The notes beneath the pieces were generated by a model. It was not told the DNA's origin and did no database searches. It was given only the letters and a program-made list of their open reading frames with translations. Made by a program: the position numbers and the translations under genes. Below, in pieces: positions 32,049 to 41,070 of a stretch of 64,000 nt of DNA. The first letter of the stretch is position 1. The number at the start of each line of letters is the position of its first letter. Source of the stretch: Chitinophaga jiangningensis (GTDB lineage Bacteria > Bacteroidota > Bacteroidia > Chitinophagales > Chitinophagaceae); NCBI RefSeq assembly GCF_900142605.1, contig NZ_FRBL01000003.1:434001-498000 (forward strand), read 5' to 3'.

Positions 32049-33971
32049 TGGCGTGATGGTATATACAAACTTTTCCTTTGCAGCAGGCTTTACCACTTCC
32101 AGGTTGATGCGGTAAATGCTGTCGCCCCACTTCTGAATAATACCCTTATCCTCCATTTTGGTCAGCACCAGTTTTTCTACTGTAGCTTTCATTTTTGAAG
32201 AATAATTCAGTTGGTAATCTCTTTCCTCCGCATGAATGGTAATCACGCCAGGCGCGGTTACTTCAGCCGGGAAGCAGGTCATCAGGTGTTGCGTAAGGCT
32301 ATCGGTGCGTTTCAGGCTCACCAGGTCTTCCACCACTACTTTCTGTTTCTTCACGAGCTGCACCGTCCTGTTCCAGTTGTTAATACCCGCTTCAGCAGGA
32401 TATGCTTTTGCTAAATCCAGTTTCATGATACTGCCGGATTTATTGCTGGTGCTGCTGACTGCGGTGGCTTTATACGCAGGTCCGTTCGGCTGCGTGTATC
32501 CGTTAACGGTAGGCAGGTTGTGGAAATCGGAACGGTTAAACCAGATATCATAACGCTGACCACTAAACGTACGGGCAGTATAGGTACCACGGCCCACATC
32601 AATCAATACCGGAAGTCCGTCGTAGTATACGATGAAGTTGCCTACATCATTATGGTTATGACTTTCATCGTTGTTACCTCCCTTAGCAGCTACGTAGAAA
32701 CCTTTGGCGGTGCCCCCGTTATCGCGGGCTGTCATCACTTCCAGGTCGGGCCACCAAACGTTTTCCAGCAAAGGCAGGCCTTTTTCTGCTTTACGGAATT
32801 CATCTTTCATGAACAGGGAATAGAAGTTACGGTAATACATATACGTACCGCGCCAGATGCCGTCACGGTCGTTGTCGATATACCAGGCACCGAACTTCAT
32901 CATATCCGGATCACCTACATCTTTCCCAAAGCGATATACGAGGCTACCATTCATACCAGGCTGCGGATCAGCATCTGCAAAATCGATAAAATACTTTTCG
33001 CTGATCTGAGCCTTATAGATAAACTGCGCCATGTGTTTTACTTTTTCATCTTTCAGCACGTAACTAAAAGCATTGTTGGTAGCCAGGTTCAGCATACAAA
33101 TATTATCATACAGGGATGCCGCGGCACCACTCCAGTAACCGGGTCCTTCATCGCAACCACCATCCTGCGGATACGGATTGAGAAACTGGTCCAGGGTGTA
33201 AAGAATTTTGCTGACGGTGGCTGCCCTTACCTGTTCGTTGCGTTCCAGCAACAGCACAGCACAGAGCCAGTTGGAAGAAATCCAGGGATTCCAGTTGTTG
33301 GGCCTTCTGCCTGAACTGGTAATACCCATCCAGCCGTGGTGATTGGTCATGAGCGGTGTAAATACGCGACGGTTGGTTTCGTCGTATATACGTTTACGTA
33401 TGAGCGGAGAAGCGGCATCCAGCTTGTCGCCGATAAAGTAATCCACCCAGCCGAGCAGCTCCGCTGTTTCGGCGGAGAACAGCTCCACAAAAGGATTAGC
33501 AACGTCCGGCAGGCCACCGTCTTTCCCCTTTGGAAGGTGTGCAGAGGCTCCCCAGAAAGATTCTTCGCAGATGGACCAGATGCCGTTGATGATATCATCC
33601 GTAAAGCGGCCTTTGTTTTCATATACCTCTGCCATCATGAGGGTGGCCAGCACATCGCGCTTGCGATTGGCAATGTCCTGGTACTGGCGGCGGTCGCCGG
33701 TGCGTACTATCAGCATGGAAATGGTAGCAGGAATACCCGGCCATTCATAGTTCAGGTAACCTTCTGCCGCCTTGATGGTATTGGCAGCGAGCTTAGGATC
33801 TACGGTTGTCCAAACCGCTCTGTTATCGCGCGATGGAAAGGGTTCCCATTTATCACGCGGAATCAGTTTGGCCGCCAGTTCCCTTTCGCCATAGCGACCA
33901 CTGAGCAGGTTCTGTGCCTGCAGGGTGACGGTTGCCAGCAGCACCCCGAAGAATAGTAATGTCTTTTTCAT
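32016..33971 (-). CDS. Heparinase II/III-family polysaccharide lyase, secreted
   Basis: From the ATG at 33971 the protein has 651 residues with a signal peptide (MKKTLLFFGVLLATVTLQA). The first part is an alpha/alpha toroid (NHHGWMGITSSG, GGCDEGPGYWSGAAASLYD carrying Tyr and His candidates). The second is a beta-sandwich beginning DESHNHNDVGNFIVYYDG, LIDVGRGTYTARTF, the heparinase II/III domain. Such lyases cut uronic-acid-containing polysaccharides. It lies downstream of a SusC/SusD pair and two lipoproteins on the same strand, so it is probably the enzyme of that utilisation locus. The exact polymer cannot be read; heparin-like or plant/bacterial uronates are possible. Confidence 0.88.
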   Translation of the reverse strand: MKKTLLFFGVLLATVTLQAQNLLSGRYGERELAAKLIPRDKWEPFPSRDNRAVWTTVDPKLAANTIKAAEGYLNYEWPGIPATISMLIVRTGDRRQYQDIANRKRDVLATLMMAEVYENKGRFTDDIINGIWSICEESFWGASAHLPKGKDGGLPDVANPFVELFSAETAELLGWVDYFIGDKLDAASPLIRKRIYDETNRRVFTPLMTNHHGWMGITSSGRRPNNWNPWISSNWLCAVLLLERNEQVRAATVSKILYTLDQFLNPYPQDGGCDEGPGYWSGAAASLYDNICMLNLATNNAFSYVLKDEKVKHMAQFIYKAQISEKYFIDFADADPQPGMNGSLVYRFGKDVGDPDMMKFGAWYIDNDRDGIWRGTYMYYRNFYSLFMKDEFRKAEKGLPLLENVWWPDLEVMTARDNGGTAKGFYVAAKGGNNDESHNHNDVGNFIVYYDGLPVLIDVGRGTYTARTFSGQRYDIWFNRSDFHNLPTVNGYTQPNGPAYKATAVSSTSNKSGSIMKLDLAKAYPAEAGINNWNRTVQLVKKQKVVVEDLVSLKRTDSLTQHLMTCFPAEVTAPGVITIHAEERDYQLNYSSKMKATVEKLVLTKMEDKGIIQKWGDSIYRINLEVVKPAAKEKFVYTITPSKQTASAKGR

Positions 33972-34028
33972 AAGTGGATGTATTGAAAGTTTCAAACGGT
34001 GTGAGCAGCAGCGTAGGAATTAAATGCA

Positions 34029-34055
34029 CGAAAAGGCGCCTTGGGCGCCTTTTCG
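34029..34055 (-). terminator. Hairpin between DUF4466 lipoprotein and lyase genes
   Basis: CGAAAAGGCGCC (34029-34040) pairs perfectly with GGCGCCTTTTCG (34044-34055) around TTG. It lies between the lipoprotein stop and the lyase start. It may partly stop transcription, lowering lyase expression, or stabilise the upstream message. There is no T run beyond the stem. Confidence 0.5.
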
Positions 34056-34077
34056 CAAGTATGGGAATAGAAAATAA

Positions 34078-35070
34078 TTACTTCACCTGGTAGCGTTTCA
34101 CGCTGATGACCATTGATTTTTTAGCATCATCTACTTTATTGATGTAGATAAACGCCCTGTACTTGCCATCAGCCGTTTCCACCCAGGTACCGCCTTCCGC
34201 CTTGAGGTTGAAAAGGTAGCTGGGCTGGTTATTGAAATCTACTGCTTTGAAATCCTGGTCAGTGATGAACACACCATATTGCAGGCGCGCCAGTTGCTGA
34301 TCGCGGAGATTATAAGCTTTCACGAGCTTAGTCACATTCGCTGCCCCACCAGGTACTACGAAGTCCTGCAGGTATTCCTTTGGAGCTCCCGGTGCTACCA
34401 GTGCATGTTTCAGACTGGCGGTTGCGGAAGTACGGTACATGTAAATCAGGTCGATTTTTGACGCATCCACCGTCTGATTTTTTGCATATACTTTCATATC
34501 AGCCACGGAAAAGTAGGTAGAATCGCCATCGGTCAGGTTCAGATCCAGCTTCATATCCATGGTGGATATTTCATAAGGGCCCATTTTGTAAGATACGTTT
34601 TCACCATTGTCGGACTTCGCAGAGAAGGTGAAGGTCACAGATTTACCCTTTGCTTCTGCCGGAATGGTGTAGAAATAGCGCAAGGTAGCCGCCATGGTAT
34701 CTTTCGTAAAAGTGGTAACGGTGGTATTACCGGTAGTTACAGAAGGCTCACCGATTTTTACCGGCACGTCTTTCTGTTGCTCTATGGAGTAATAATAGGA
34801 ATTATTCTCCAGGTAAGTACCGTTAGCGCCCGCAATACTGGCCTCCACCTGTGCTGATACCAGTTTACCCCTGGATGCAGGTAACGCCATTGCATAGGCG
34901 AATTCAATCACACCACCGGAAATATTAGGTCCTGTTGAACGTTTGATACAATCGTTCTGCAGCTGATTTTTGGTGGTGGGTGTTTCGTAAGCATCATCCT
35001 TTGCGCAGGAGGCTGCGAGCAGCATCATGCCAAGGAGTGCGGGTGTATATGATCTGAAATTAATTCTCAT
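34078..35070 (-). CDS. DUF4466-family lipoprotein of the Sus-like locus
   Basis: This 330-residue protein has a lipoprotein signal (LGMMLLAASC, Cys22). DUF4466 marks are QNDCIKRSTGPNI, EFAYAMALPASRGKLVSAQVEASIAG, FTKDTMAATLRYFYTIP and VTFTFSAKSDNGENVSYKMGPYEI. These surface proteins accompany SusC/SusD pairs and probably help bind glycan, like SusE/SusF. It is the fourth gene of the locus, 10 bases after the small lipoprotein gene. Confidence 0.85.
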   Translation of the reverse strand: MRINFRSYTPALLGMMLLAASCAKDDAYETPTTKNQLQNDCIKRSTGPNISGGVIEFAYAMALPASRGKLVSAQVEASIAGANGTYLENNSYYYSIEQQKDVPVKIGEPSVTTGNTTVTTFTKDTMAATLRYFYTIPAEAKGKSVTFTFSAKSDNGENVSYKMGPYEISTMDMKLDLNLTDGDSTYFSVADMKVYAKNQTVDASKIDLIYMYRTSATASLKHALVAPGAPKEYLQDFVVPGGAANVTKLVKAYNLRDQQLARLQYGVFITDQDFKAVDFNNQPSYLFNLKAEGGTWVETADGKYRAFIYINKVDDAKKSMVISVKRYQVK

Positions 35071-35080
35071 GTCTCAGGTT

Positions 35081-35491
35081 TTACTTTGGTTGAACGGTGA
35101 TGATGATCTTATACGTTTTCCTGACTTGCCTGTTGCCGGATACAACGGTGTACTGGCGTGGGTTTGCGAGGTCAGAAAAATCTGTTTTACCGGTAATCTT
35201 TGGTTCGAGCTTGCAGTCTTGTGCCAGTGTAAGCTGTGGCCAGAGATTTTTCAGGTCAGCACCATAAAACACCTCCTGGGTGATCGTACCGGCGGCGGTA
35301 TCAATTACAGGAGCTTTACTTCTTACGGTCTGGAAATCAGAACCGAGCAATTCAAAGTTGGAAACGTAGCAATCCGTACGTGTGGTGATCAGCAGTCCGT
35401 CTTCATCCACTGGCAGGTCGTTCTTCTTACAGCTGCTGATCATTCCTGCAAAAAACAGGATCAGGCCGCTGATGATTACAAATTTCTTCAT
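35081..35491 (-). CDS. Small lipoprotein of the Sus-like locus
   Basis: This 136-residue protein has a lipoprotein signal (LILFFAGMISSC, Cys21) and then a single beta-sandwich-like segment: YVSNFELLGSDFQTV, VIDTAAGTITQEVFYGADLKNLWPQL and a closing KTYKIIITVQP. The pattern of a hydrophobic start, acidic middle and repeated ITV resembles the small DUF5018-type modules found beside SusD genes, but I am not sure of the family. It is probably a surface glycan-binding or scaffold component. Confidence 0.7.
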   Translation of the reverse strand: MKKFVIISGLILFFAGMISSCKKNDLPVDEDGLLITTRTDCYVSNFELLGSDFQTVRSKAPVIDTAAGTITQEVFYGADLKNLWPQLTLAQDCKLEPKITGKTDFSDLANPRQYTVVSGNRQVRKTYKIIITVQPK

Positions 35492-35559
35492 ACTGATTTA
35501 TTTTAGGGAGATAGTAATGCAACTGAATCACTACTATCCCCGGATTGTCAAAAAAGCTG

Positions 35560-37401
35560 TTATAACCAAGGTGTATTCTGGGTCAGGTTAGGATTGCGGT
35601 CACGCTCACTCTGCGGGATCTTAAAGATATAGGCTCTCGCATAGTCTCTTTCAGTAGCATTCTGGAATACCACGGGTGACTGACGTACAGCACCCTGCGT
35701 ATCCTGCTGACCAACACCTAAACCACCGAGCCCACCGTACAATGCTTCCAGTTTTCTCCAGCGGCGCAAGTCAAACGGACGCTGACCTTCGGCCACCAGC
35801 TCCACAATTCTCTCCTGCTCTATTGCTTTAAAGAACGCATCTTTGCTGGCGTATCTGTCGGATTTGAGTGCCGGCAGATTACCGCGGTGACGCACTTTGT
35901 TCACCAGTGCAATGGCGTCAGCCTGCGGACCATTTACTTCGTTGGTAGCCTCTGCATACATCAGGTATACATCAGCGAGGCGCATTACCGGATAGTTGTA
36001 ATCACCATCCGTACGATCCTGACCAGCATAGTTACGTACGAACTTGCGGTATACGTAACCGGAGTTACAACCATCCGTATCGTAGGTAGTGTACGATACG
36101 CCACCGATAGTGATGTTTGTACCCCATGACTTATAAATGAACGGTGCGAAACCGGTTGATTTTAATGCCTGCATACCGATTGCTTTCTCATAATCCCACA
36201 TGATAGTGGACTTCATGCGATAGTCGCGGTTTGCATAACTCTGCGGGTTGAGTGCGGAGTTAAGAGCGGTTCTTGCACCGGCGGCTGTTGGCGCCATCGG
36301 CTTCAGCTTTGGCGCTTCTTCACCGGTAGTGATCAACTGATAACGGTCAGCCAGTTCGTAGCGTGGGGATACCCAGCACTGGGAACGCTGCATGGTACGA
36401 CCAGAGAAATCACGCATCAGGGATTCGCCCTGACCGGTGCTGGTACCACCATGAGTAAACGCCATGATCATTTCCCCATCGCCGTTAGCAATTGGCATAA
36501 ACAGGTAGAAATAGTTAGGGAGAATTTCACCGCCGCCGAGGGTATCGATGGCGCCTGGTTCTCCGCCTCTGAAGAGGGACAAGCCATAATCATTCACCAC
36601 ATGTCCAAAGTCTTCCGCTGCGCCTTTAAAGGCTGCTGCAGCAGCTGCTGCATCCGGTTTGAAAGTGGTCAGCTCAGGCCAGCCATTTTTATTCCAGGAT
36701 CCCCAGAACAACTGGAGCTTACCGCGAAATGCCAGGGCAGCAGGCTTTGCAGCACGCCCCACGGCAGCTGGTTTATTAGGCAGCTTTTCCAGCGCATAGC
36801 TGAAATCATTCATGATTGAATCCTTGATCTGTGTGATCGGCATGCGCGCAAGCGTTTGTACGTCTGCGTTAGAAGTAGCCACTTTAGTAAAGTAAGGCAC
36901 ATCACCCCACATACTGATCAGGCGGAAATAGGTCATGCCGCGCAGCAGTTTCGCTTCCCCAACGATTACTTCCAGCTTTTCCCTGTTACCCACCTTACGG
37001 TCGATCATTGCGTTTACGTTTTCAATCACGTAGTTAGCACGGTTTACAGAGCCATACAGTGCCTTAAAATAGTTATCGAAGCGGTCACCGTAATTGGCGG
37101 ACTGATAACCAGCATTGCTGGAAGGATTATATGGATCACCGCTGGAAGTAGACGTACCACGGGTACGGGTATACTCTCCCTGGCCATCAAAATAATAATC
37201 GCGGTCAAATACAGAACGGGTAGCATTGTAAGCGCCCATCAGTGCGTAAGTGGCATCGTCTTCCGTTTTCCAGAAAAAACTGGAGCCAACTTCAGTAGTA
37301 GGTTGCTGATCCAGCAGATTTTTGGTGCAACCGGTAGCCAGCAGTGCCACGGAAGAGGCCACCACTGCGGTGCGTATAATAGATAATGATTTTCTCTTCA
37401 T
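35560..37401 (-). CDS. SusD/RagB-family outer-membrane lipoprotein
   Basis: From the ATG at 37401 the protein has 613 residues with a lipoprotein signal (VVASSVALLATGC). SusD hallmarks are the early segment LLDQQPTTEVGSSFFWKTEDDATYALMG, TPR-like helices (KLEVIVGEAKLLRGMTYFRL), PVMRLADVYLMYAEATNEV, IVELVAEGQRPFDLRRW near the end, and an ending with NPNLTQNTPWL. It captures glycan and acts as the lid of the SusC transporter. It starts 10 bases after the susC stop. Confidence 0.95.
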   Translation of the reverse strand: MKRKSLSIIRTAVVASSVALLATGCTKNLLDQQPTTEVGSSFFWKTEDDATYALMGAYNATRSVFDRDYYFDGQGEYTRTRGTSTSSGDPYNPSSNAGYQSANYGDRFDNYFKALYGSVNRANYVIENVNAMIDRKVGNREKLEVIVGEAKLLRGMTYFRLISMWGDVPYFTKVATSNADVQTLARMPITQIKDSIMNDFSYALEKLPNKPAAVGRAAKPAALAFRGKLQLFWGSWNKNGWPELTTFKPDAAAAAAAFKGAAEDFGHVVNDYGLSLFRGGEPGAIDTLGGGEILPNYFYLFMPIANGDGEMIMAFTHGGTSTGQGESLMRDFSGRTMQRSQCWVSPRYELADRYQLITTGEEAPKLKPMAPTAAGARTALNSALNPQSYANRDYRMKSTIMWDYEKAIGMQALKSTGFAPFIYKSWGTNITIGGVSYTTYDTDGCNSGYVYRKFVRNYAGQDRTDGDYNYPVMRLADVYLMYAEATNEVNGPQADAIALVNKVRHRGNLPALKSDRYASKDAFFKAIEQERIVELVAEGQRPFDLRRWRKLEALYGGLGGLGVGQQDTQGAVRQSPVVFQNATERDYARAYIFKIPQSERDRNPNLTQNTPWL

Positions 37402-37411
37402 AACAATTTTA

Positions 37412-40400
37412 TTAGAATCCAACGTTCACACCTAAGGAGTAGTTTTTAAGCAATGGATACGCATTGCTTCTGTTACCGGTCATTTCTGGGTCCAGACCAC
37501 GGAATTTGGTGATAGTGGCCAGGTTTTCAGCAGAACCATAGATTCTTACGCTGTTGATCTTGGCCAGTTTAACCAGGCGGGATGGAATGGAATAACCCAG
37601 CTGAATGTTTTTCAGACGCAGGTACGACATATTATCCAGCCAGAAGGTGGTTTCCTCACGGTTACCGCCAATGCCGCCCAGACGAGGCCAGATACCATTT
37701 GGATTGTCGGTGCTCCATGGATTAGTCCAGTGGTCCCAGGTGGTAGCGTAACGGGTAGCACTGAAGTTGGTATTGTTATAGTTGTTGAGCCAATAGTCTT
37801 TACGACCGGCGGCACCCTGTAACAGGAAGCTGAAGTCGATACCATGCCAGCTGACGTTACCAGACAACGCGTAGTTGGTGGTAGGCCTGTCGCGCTGGAA
37901 GTTTTCCTGCGCAACTTTATCGTTACCGTCGATGATACCATCGCCATTCACGTCGTTGCGGAGGATATCGCCGGGAGAAGCGCCCTGTGGTGTGGAGTTG
38001 TATACATCCTGCCATGTTTTGGCGATACCTTTATCCGTGTAGGTATACACGAAGTGGTAAGGCATGTTGAGGAAGGTGTAACCACGGCCCAGGTACTCAT
38101 TCCATTTTTCCAAAGTGGTACGGTTGTAAGAAGCATTCGCATTCAGCATATAGGAGATGCCGTTGGACAGTTTGTCCGTCCAGTTCAGGTTCAGCTCCAC
38201 CCCTTTGTTGCGCAGGTTACCGATGTTTTTACGTGGTGCATCATAGGCACCGGTGAGCAGCATCGACAGGTCAGAAGGCCTGTTCATACCGGTTGTTAAG
38301 CGGTTGTAGTAATCCAGTTCTGCATTCAGGCGGCTGTTGAAGAAGCCCAGGTCCAGACCGAGGTTAAACACGGAAGTGGATTCCCAGGTCAGGTCTCTGT
38401 TCACCATTTTCTGGTTTACGAAACCTTTCACGATATCTTTATCGAGGAAGTAAGAAGCCATGGCCAGGGTTTCCTGTTGCTCATAGCGGCCTACCCCACT
38501 GTTGTTACCCAGTGTACCGTAAGAGGCACGGAGTTTACCGTTGCTCAGCCAGTTGGAAACATATTGTTTAATGAAGTCTTCCTCGATGAATCTCCAACCC
38601 ACAGCGGCAGACGGGAAGAAACCGTATTGGCTGCCCTTGAGGAATTTAGAGGAACCATCTGTACGGAAGTTGAGTTCCAGCAGATATTTATCGTATGCGG
38701 TGTAGTTGATACGACCGATATAGGAACGCAGCCCTTCGGTGCTGGAGTTACCACCAGTACCCTGGATGCTGGTTAAGGCTCCATCGATTTCGTGCAGGTC
38801 AGGGTAGAGACGGTCGTTGCGGCTCGCGCTCAGGTTGCGGTCGTACCAGTACTCTTCTGAATACACACCGAGTACGGTGAGGTCATGGTTTTTATTAAAT
38901 GCCTTGTGATAGGTGAGGCTACCATTCAGCTGTGTTTTATAGCCACTGCTGGTGTTATTGGAGATACCGGCGTTGGCACCGTACCATACGCGGCTACCGT
39001 TGGTCATCGTCTGGAAATTCCAGGAGGTGGTTGGAATAGGTGCTGCGTAACGGAACTGGTTATAATAAGCCAGGGAGTAATCGATTTTAGCGGTCAGTCC
39101 TTTGATGGGCGACCAGTCGTAGTATACATTGGCATTTAACTGCTGGCGGTTCTGATCATTTTTGTTCTGGGTGAACATCATGTATGGGTTGAACGCCTGC
39201 GGATCTTCGTTGAAAGCCATTACCCCACCAAATTTGCCTGTGATCGGATCGTATGGAGTGATACCGGCGATCGCATATTGCAGATCGAAGTTACCGCCAT
39301 CATCGTCCGTGAAACCGTTTTCCAGGGCGTAGGTGAATTTAGTCCATACCCCTCCGAACTTCACTCCTACGTTCATGTTCGGACGCAGTTTATAATCGAA
39401 GTTAAAACGAGCGTTATATCTTTTGTAATCGTTGTTGATCTGAAGCCCCTGTTCATTCTGCACTCCTACGGACACGAAGAAGTTGGAAACGTCGTTACCG
39501 CCGGAAGCAGAGAGGTTATAGTTTTCGTTTACCCCGTCGCGCATGATGATGTTCCACCAGTCTGTGTTAGGATAAGCCAGCGGATCGATCATACCCATTG
39601 CCATCCATTGGTCGATGGTACCGTCGCGGAAGGTGAGCAGGTCGCGCATGGTCCCTACACGCTGCTGCATTTGCGCCAGGGTGAGGGAGCGCGGGTAGTC
39701 GGCCATGAAGTCGTACGACTTGGTAGGCTTGGCTACACCATAAAACCCGTTGAAGTTAAATTGTGTTTTTTTGTTGCCCTTACCGGATTTGGTGGTCACG
39801 AGAATGACACCGTTCGCAGCGCGGGAACCGTATACGGAGGCCGAGGTTGCATCTTTCAATACAGAGATGCTCTCGATATCGTTCATGTTGATGGTGTTGA
39901 TGTCCACGTCCGGCATACCATCCACTACGATGAGCGGGTTGGCGTTGTTTACCGTACCCAGACCACGGATGGTGAGGTTGGCACCGTTTTTACCGGCCAT
40001 ACCTGATGGCTGACTCACAGCCAGGCCGGGCACCAGGCCGTTGAGTGCAGAGGAGGCGTTGGATACCGCGCGACCCGCCATTTTCTCATCTACTTTAATA
40101 GCAGAAACGGCACCCACCATGTTTACTTTTCGTTGGGTACCATAACCCACTACTACTACCTCACCCAGCGCTTTCTGGTCGGTCACCATCTGCTGGTTGA
40201 TGGTTTTCTGGTTGGTATAGGCCACCTCTTTGGCGCTGAAGCCCATGGAAGTGAACAGCAGTACAGGAGATTTTACGCTGGCGGGAAAACGCAGTGAATA
40301 CGCACCTTTAGCGTCTGTAACGGTACCGTGGGAAGTACCTTTTACAGCGATAGTAACACCCGGAACCGGTTGTCCCTTATCGTCTGTTACAACCCCTGTG

Positions 40401-40576
40401 ATAACGTGTGATTGAGCTGGATCCTGCTGAAAAAATTCAGCAACAGCATTGCCGGATGCACCTGAAGCCGCATAGGCAGGCGCGGTACAGATCATACCCG
40501 CTGCGGGTATCAGTGTCAGCATCATCCAGTGTAAACGTAGTTTACCCGATGAAGAACGTGGTAAATAGTGAATCAT
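37412..40576 (-). CDS. SusC/RagA-family TonB-linked outer-membrane transporter
   Basis: This 1054-residue protein has a signal peptide (MLTLIPAAGMICTAPAYA), a carboxypeptidase-like beta domain (ITGVVTDDKGQPVPGVTIAVKG), a TonB-box-like and plug region (GEVVVVGYGTQ, LTIRGLGTVNNANPLIVVDG, SVLKDATSASVYGSRAANGVI) and a 22-strand barrel ending in LGVNVGF. It imports oligosaccharide bound by SusD. There is no STN domain, so it does not signal to a sigma/anti-sigma pair, and no regulator gene stands beside it. Two palindromes with core GCAAACGTTT lie upstream, which point to control by a LacI-type regulator. Confidence 0.95.
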   Translation of the reverse strand: MIHYLPRSSSGKLRLHWMMLTLIPAAGMICTAPAYAASGASGNAVAEFFQQDPAQSHVITGVVTDDKGQPVPGVTIAVKGTSHGTVTDAKGAYSLRFPASVKSPVLLFTSMGFSAKEVAYTNQKTINQQMVTDQKALGEVVVVGYGTQRKVNMVGAVSAIKVDEKMAGRAVSNASSALNGLVPGLAVSQPSGMAGKNGANLTIRGLGTVNNANPLIVVDGMPDVDINTINMNDIESISVLKDATSASVYGSRAANGVILVTTKSGKGNKKTQFNFNGFYGVAKPTKSYDFMADYPRSLTLAQMQQRVGTMRDLLTFRDGTIDQWMAMGMIDPLAYPNTDWWNIIMRDGVNENYNLSASGGNDVSNFFVSVGVQNEQGLQINNDYKRYNARFNFDYKLRPNMNVGVKFGGVWTKFTYALENGFTDDDGGNFDLQYAIAGITPYDPITGKFGGVMAFNEDPQAFNPYMMFTQNKNDQNRQQLNANVYYDWSPIKGLTAKIDYSLAYYNQFRYAAPIPTTSWNFQTMTNGSRVWYGANAGISNNTSSGYKTQLNGSLTYHKAFNKNHDLTVLGVYSEEYWYDRNLSASRNDRLYPDLHEIDGALTSIQGTGGNSSTEGLRSYIGRINYTAYDKYLLELNFRTDGSSKFLKGSQYGFFPSAAVGWRFIEEDFIKQYVSNWLSNGKLRASYGTLGNNSGVGRYEQQETLAMASYFLDKDIVKGFVNQKMVNRDLTWESTSVFNLGLDLGFFNSRLNAELDYYNRLTTGMNRPSDLSMLLTGAYDAPRKNIGNLRNKGVELNLNWTDKLSNGISYMLNANASYNRTTLEKWNEYLGRGYTFLNMPYHFVYTYTDKGIAKTWQDVYNSTPQGASPGDILRNDVNGDGIIDGNDKVAQENFQRDRPTTNYALSGNVSWHGIDFSFLLQGAAGRKDYWLNNYNNTNFSATRYATTWDHWTNPWSTDNPNGIWPRLGGIGGNREETTFWLDNMSYLRLKNIQLGYSIPSRLVKLAKINSVRIYGSAENLATITKFRGLDPEMTGNRSNAYPLLKNYSLGVNVGF

Positions 40577-40701
40577 TAGGTATTAATTTTTGAGCAATAA
40601 AAGGCTGAATCGGGTTACAGTCCGATACCTATGTAATTTGAATGCATGATAAAATAGCAATAGCAAGCCTCGCCGGTAACCGACATAAGTGGAATGGCAC
40701 A

Positions 40702-40713
40702 GCAAACGTTTGC
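40702..40713 (-). promoter_or_regulatory. LacI-type operator-like palindrome upstream of susC
   Basis: GCAAACGTTTGC is a perfect 12-base palindrome with a central CG, the LacI-family pattern. It lies 126 bases before the susC start. Confidence 0.5.
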
Positions 40714-41021
40714 ATGAAAAGTTAGTACACTAGACCTTAAGTCATGAGCCAATTAATTTCATACGTGGGAAAAATTTTGGTCTTTTCTCTTCAGTTGATT
40801 TGTATTTATTGTATCAGGAAATAGCAGTACACGATCAAAAATATAAAAAACAATCGATTGAAATAAATAATCTTCCAACAAAATAGAAATAATTATCCTG
40901 ATTTTAGATAGTATCTAACAAAAAATATCCAGAATGCGAAAATTGTACAGAAAACGAGCGAAATAATATCAGTACAAATACAGCCGGTGCAAATAATTTC
41001 GTGCCCTTGAAATCCGGCATG

Positions 41022-41035
41022 GCAAACGTTTTCGT
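41022..41035 (-). promoter_or_regulatory. Second LacI-type operator-like site upstream of susC
   Basis: GCAAACGTTTTCGT (41022-41035) repeats the core GCAAACGTTT of the site at 40702, about 320 bases away. Its second half is less symmetrical. Confidence 0.4.
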
Positions 41036-41070
41036 AAAGCAGGGACTAACTTATCTTGATTCACAGCTTC

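Larger units (their letters stand above)
40577..41070. other. Gene-free control region upstream of susC
   Basis: No coding frame is convincing. The region is A/T-rich in its middle, with CAAAAATA at 40836-40843 reading TATTTTTG (-7 pattern) toward susC, and holds two GCAAACGTTT palindromes (listed separately). The distance to susC leaves a long leader of about 250 bases if that promoter is used. Confidence 0.5.
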
